64,000 bases of DNA. Source: Alphaproteobacteria bacterium (GTDB taxonomy: Bacteria > Pseudomonadota > Alphaproteobacteria > Sphingomonadales > Emcibacteraceae). The number at the start of each line of letters is the position of its first letter. Position 1 is the stretch's first letter. Of this stretch, positions 63,600 through 64,000 are shown in pieces. The stretch lies in assembly GCA_030428615.1 (NCBI GenBank), contig JAUIDN010000007.1, positions 78,393 through 142,392 on the forward strand. The letters run 5' to 3'. Under the pieces are notes generated by a model. It was not told the DNA's origin. It saw only the letters and a program-made list of their open reading frames with translations, and made no database searches. Both the position numbers and the translations under genes were made by a program.

Positions 63600-63612
63600 A
63601 TTATTGTCCAAT
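63584..63612 (+). promoter_or_regulatory. Shared promoter element, copy 2
   Basis: Starts with TTTACAA and ends with GCTAAATTATTGTCCAAT, matching 24 of 29 bases of the site at 59671-59699. It overlaps the end of the sigma gene. Reads as TTTACA, 17-base spacer, TCCAAT. Confidence 0.5.
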
Positions 63613-63664
63613 GCATCGTGACCAGCAGACAGATTTAAAACAACAGCATTGGAGGATGATGAGA

Positions 63665-64000
63665 ATGTTAAGTAAAATAAAAGTAGGCAAGACGCTTATT
63701 GTAGCGGGGGCGATTTCCGCTGCAATGACATCAACTGCATTGTCGCAGGTATTAAACCCTTATGAGCCGATTGAGGGAGAATGGATTGAACTGCCGGATG
63801 GGCGTGAATGGGGATCAACCAGCACGGTTTATTATGCCGGAAACGGTAACATCTGGGTGGCGGAACGCTGCGGCGGCAATACGAACTGTCTTGATACACC
63901 GGACATTGACCCAATCATGCTTGTTGATGTTGACGGTAATATTCTAAAAAGTTTTGGTAAAAACATGATTGTCTGGCCCCACGGAATGCATGTGGACCCG
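63665..64000 (+). CDS. Exported NHL-repeat beta-propeller protein (PAL-like), copy 2, 3' end outside window
   Basis: The first 112 codons of a second propeller gene. The ATG at 63665 is nine bases after GGAGG and is chosen over 63659 (three bases). The signal peptide (MLSKIKVGKTLIVAGAISAA...) is unlike that of copy 1. From 63755 to 64000 it matches copy 1 (59842-60087) in 240 of 246 bases, all six differences being synonymous. The rest lies beyond the window. Confidence 0.85.
   Translation, partial: MLSKIKVGKTLIVAGAISAAMTSTALSQVLNPYEPIEGEWIELPDGREWGSTSTVYYAGNGNIWVAERCGGNTNCLDTPDIDPIMLVDVDGNILKSFGKNMIVWPHGMHVDP
63755..64000 (+). repeat. Duplicated coding segment, copy 2 (partner 59842-60087)
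   Basis: See partner: mature-protein sequence of propeller copy 2, 240 of 246 bases the same as copy 1. Confidence 0.9.

Overview
The window is dense bacterial chromosome with moderate GC (mid-40s percent by eye). I see no rRNA, tRNA, insertion sequence or CRISPR array. Genes begin behind clear Shine-Dalgarno sequences. There is an MFS-PlsC-acyl-ACP synthetase fusion, a two-subunit aerobic-type IorA/IorB enzyme, MarR regulators and TonB-dependent uptake. Together these suggest a marine or aquatic alphaproteobacterium. That placement is an inference, and I cannot name a genus.

Layout. 1-8327: lipid acyltransferase/MFS genes, an M48-LysM lipoprotein protease, a secreted thermonuclease-like protein, a TauE/SafE permease and a PepSY membrane protein. 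8328-8513: an AT-rich divergent control region with a perfect 7-1-7 Fur-box-like palindrome. 8514-15605: PhoD-type phosphatase, SGNH hydrolase, a small reductive-dehalogenase-like iron-sulfur protein, a TonB-dependent receptor with an upstream membrane LytTR regulator, and a SnoaL/DUF4440-like exported protein. 15606-16074: the longest stretch without a conventional gene. It holds a promoter with an operator-like palindrome, two tandem 6-codon ORFs (MSGAIN and MSGAVT), each with a strong ribosome binding site, and an intrinsic terminator. 16075-24242: penicillin-acylase, two class-C beta-lactamase-like hydrolases, a 2OG-Fe(II) oxygenase, LysE and TauE exporters, and an esterase. 24259-31757: a PLP desulfhydrase-like enzyme followed by a cyanophycin locus (cphB, cphA, a second Mur-ligase-type synthetase, and convergent isoaspartyl peptidase). 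31838-34169: small hypothetical or poorly characterised proteins.

34243-51672 is an aromatic degradation island built around 2-aminobenzoyl-CoA. One operon (SDR, enoyl-CoA hydratase, acyl-CoA dehydrogenase, RidA) diverges from a second (cyclase/isatin-hydrolase-like protein, IorA, IorB, MarR, aryl-CoA ligase). A second MarR gene diverges from a third operon (2-aminobenzoyl-CoA monooxygenase/reductase, thioesterase, hydratase/dehydrogenase fusion, CDGSH-bicupin fusion, kynureninase-like PLP enzyme). A related MarR-operator-like sequence (core TTACAYGTAA) lies in both divergent intergenic regions. The gene content fits two entry routes to 2-aminobenzoyl-CoA: CoA ligation of anthranilate, and oxidative decarboxylation of isatinate by IorAB after isatin hydrolysis. 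The second route is my inference.

51742-58141 carries an AceE-like thiamine enzyme, NhaA, an alcohol dehydrogenase and a NorC/NorB-like pair. The NorB-like protein appears to lack a canonical FeB histidine and carries Met where a low-spin haem His is expected. 58283-64000 holds a CPA2 antiporter, an NHL beta-propeller gene, two cupin proteins, a YciI/ECF42-type sigma factor operon with a matching ECF-type promoter, and the start of a second, nearly identical beta-propeller gene that runs off the window. The two propeller genes share a promoter element and mature-protein DNA differing only at synonymous sites, but have unrelated signal peptides.
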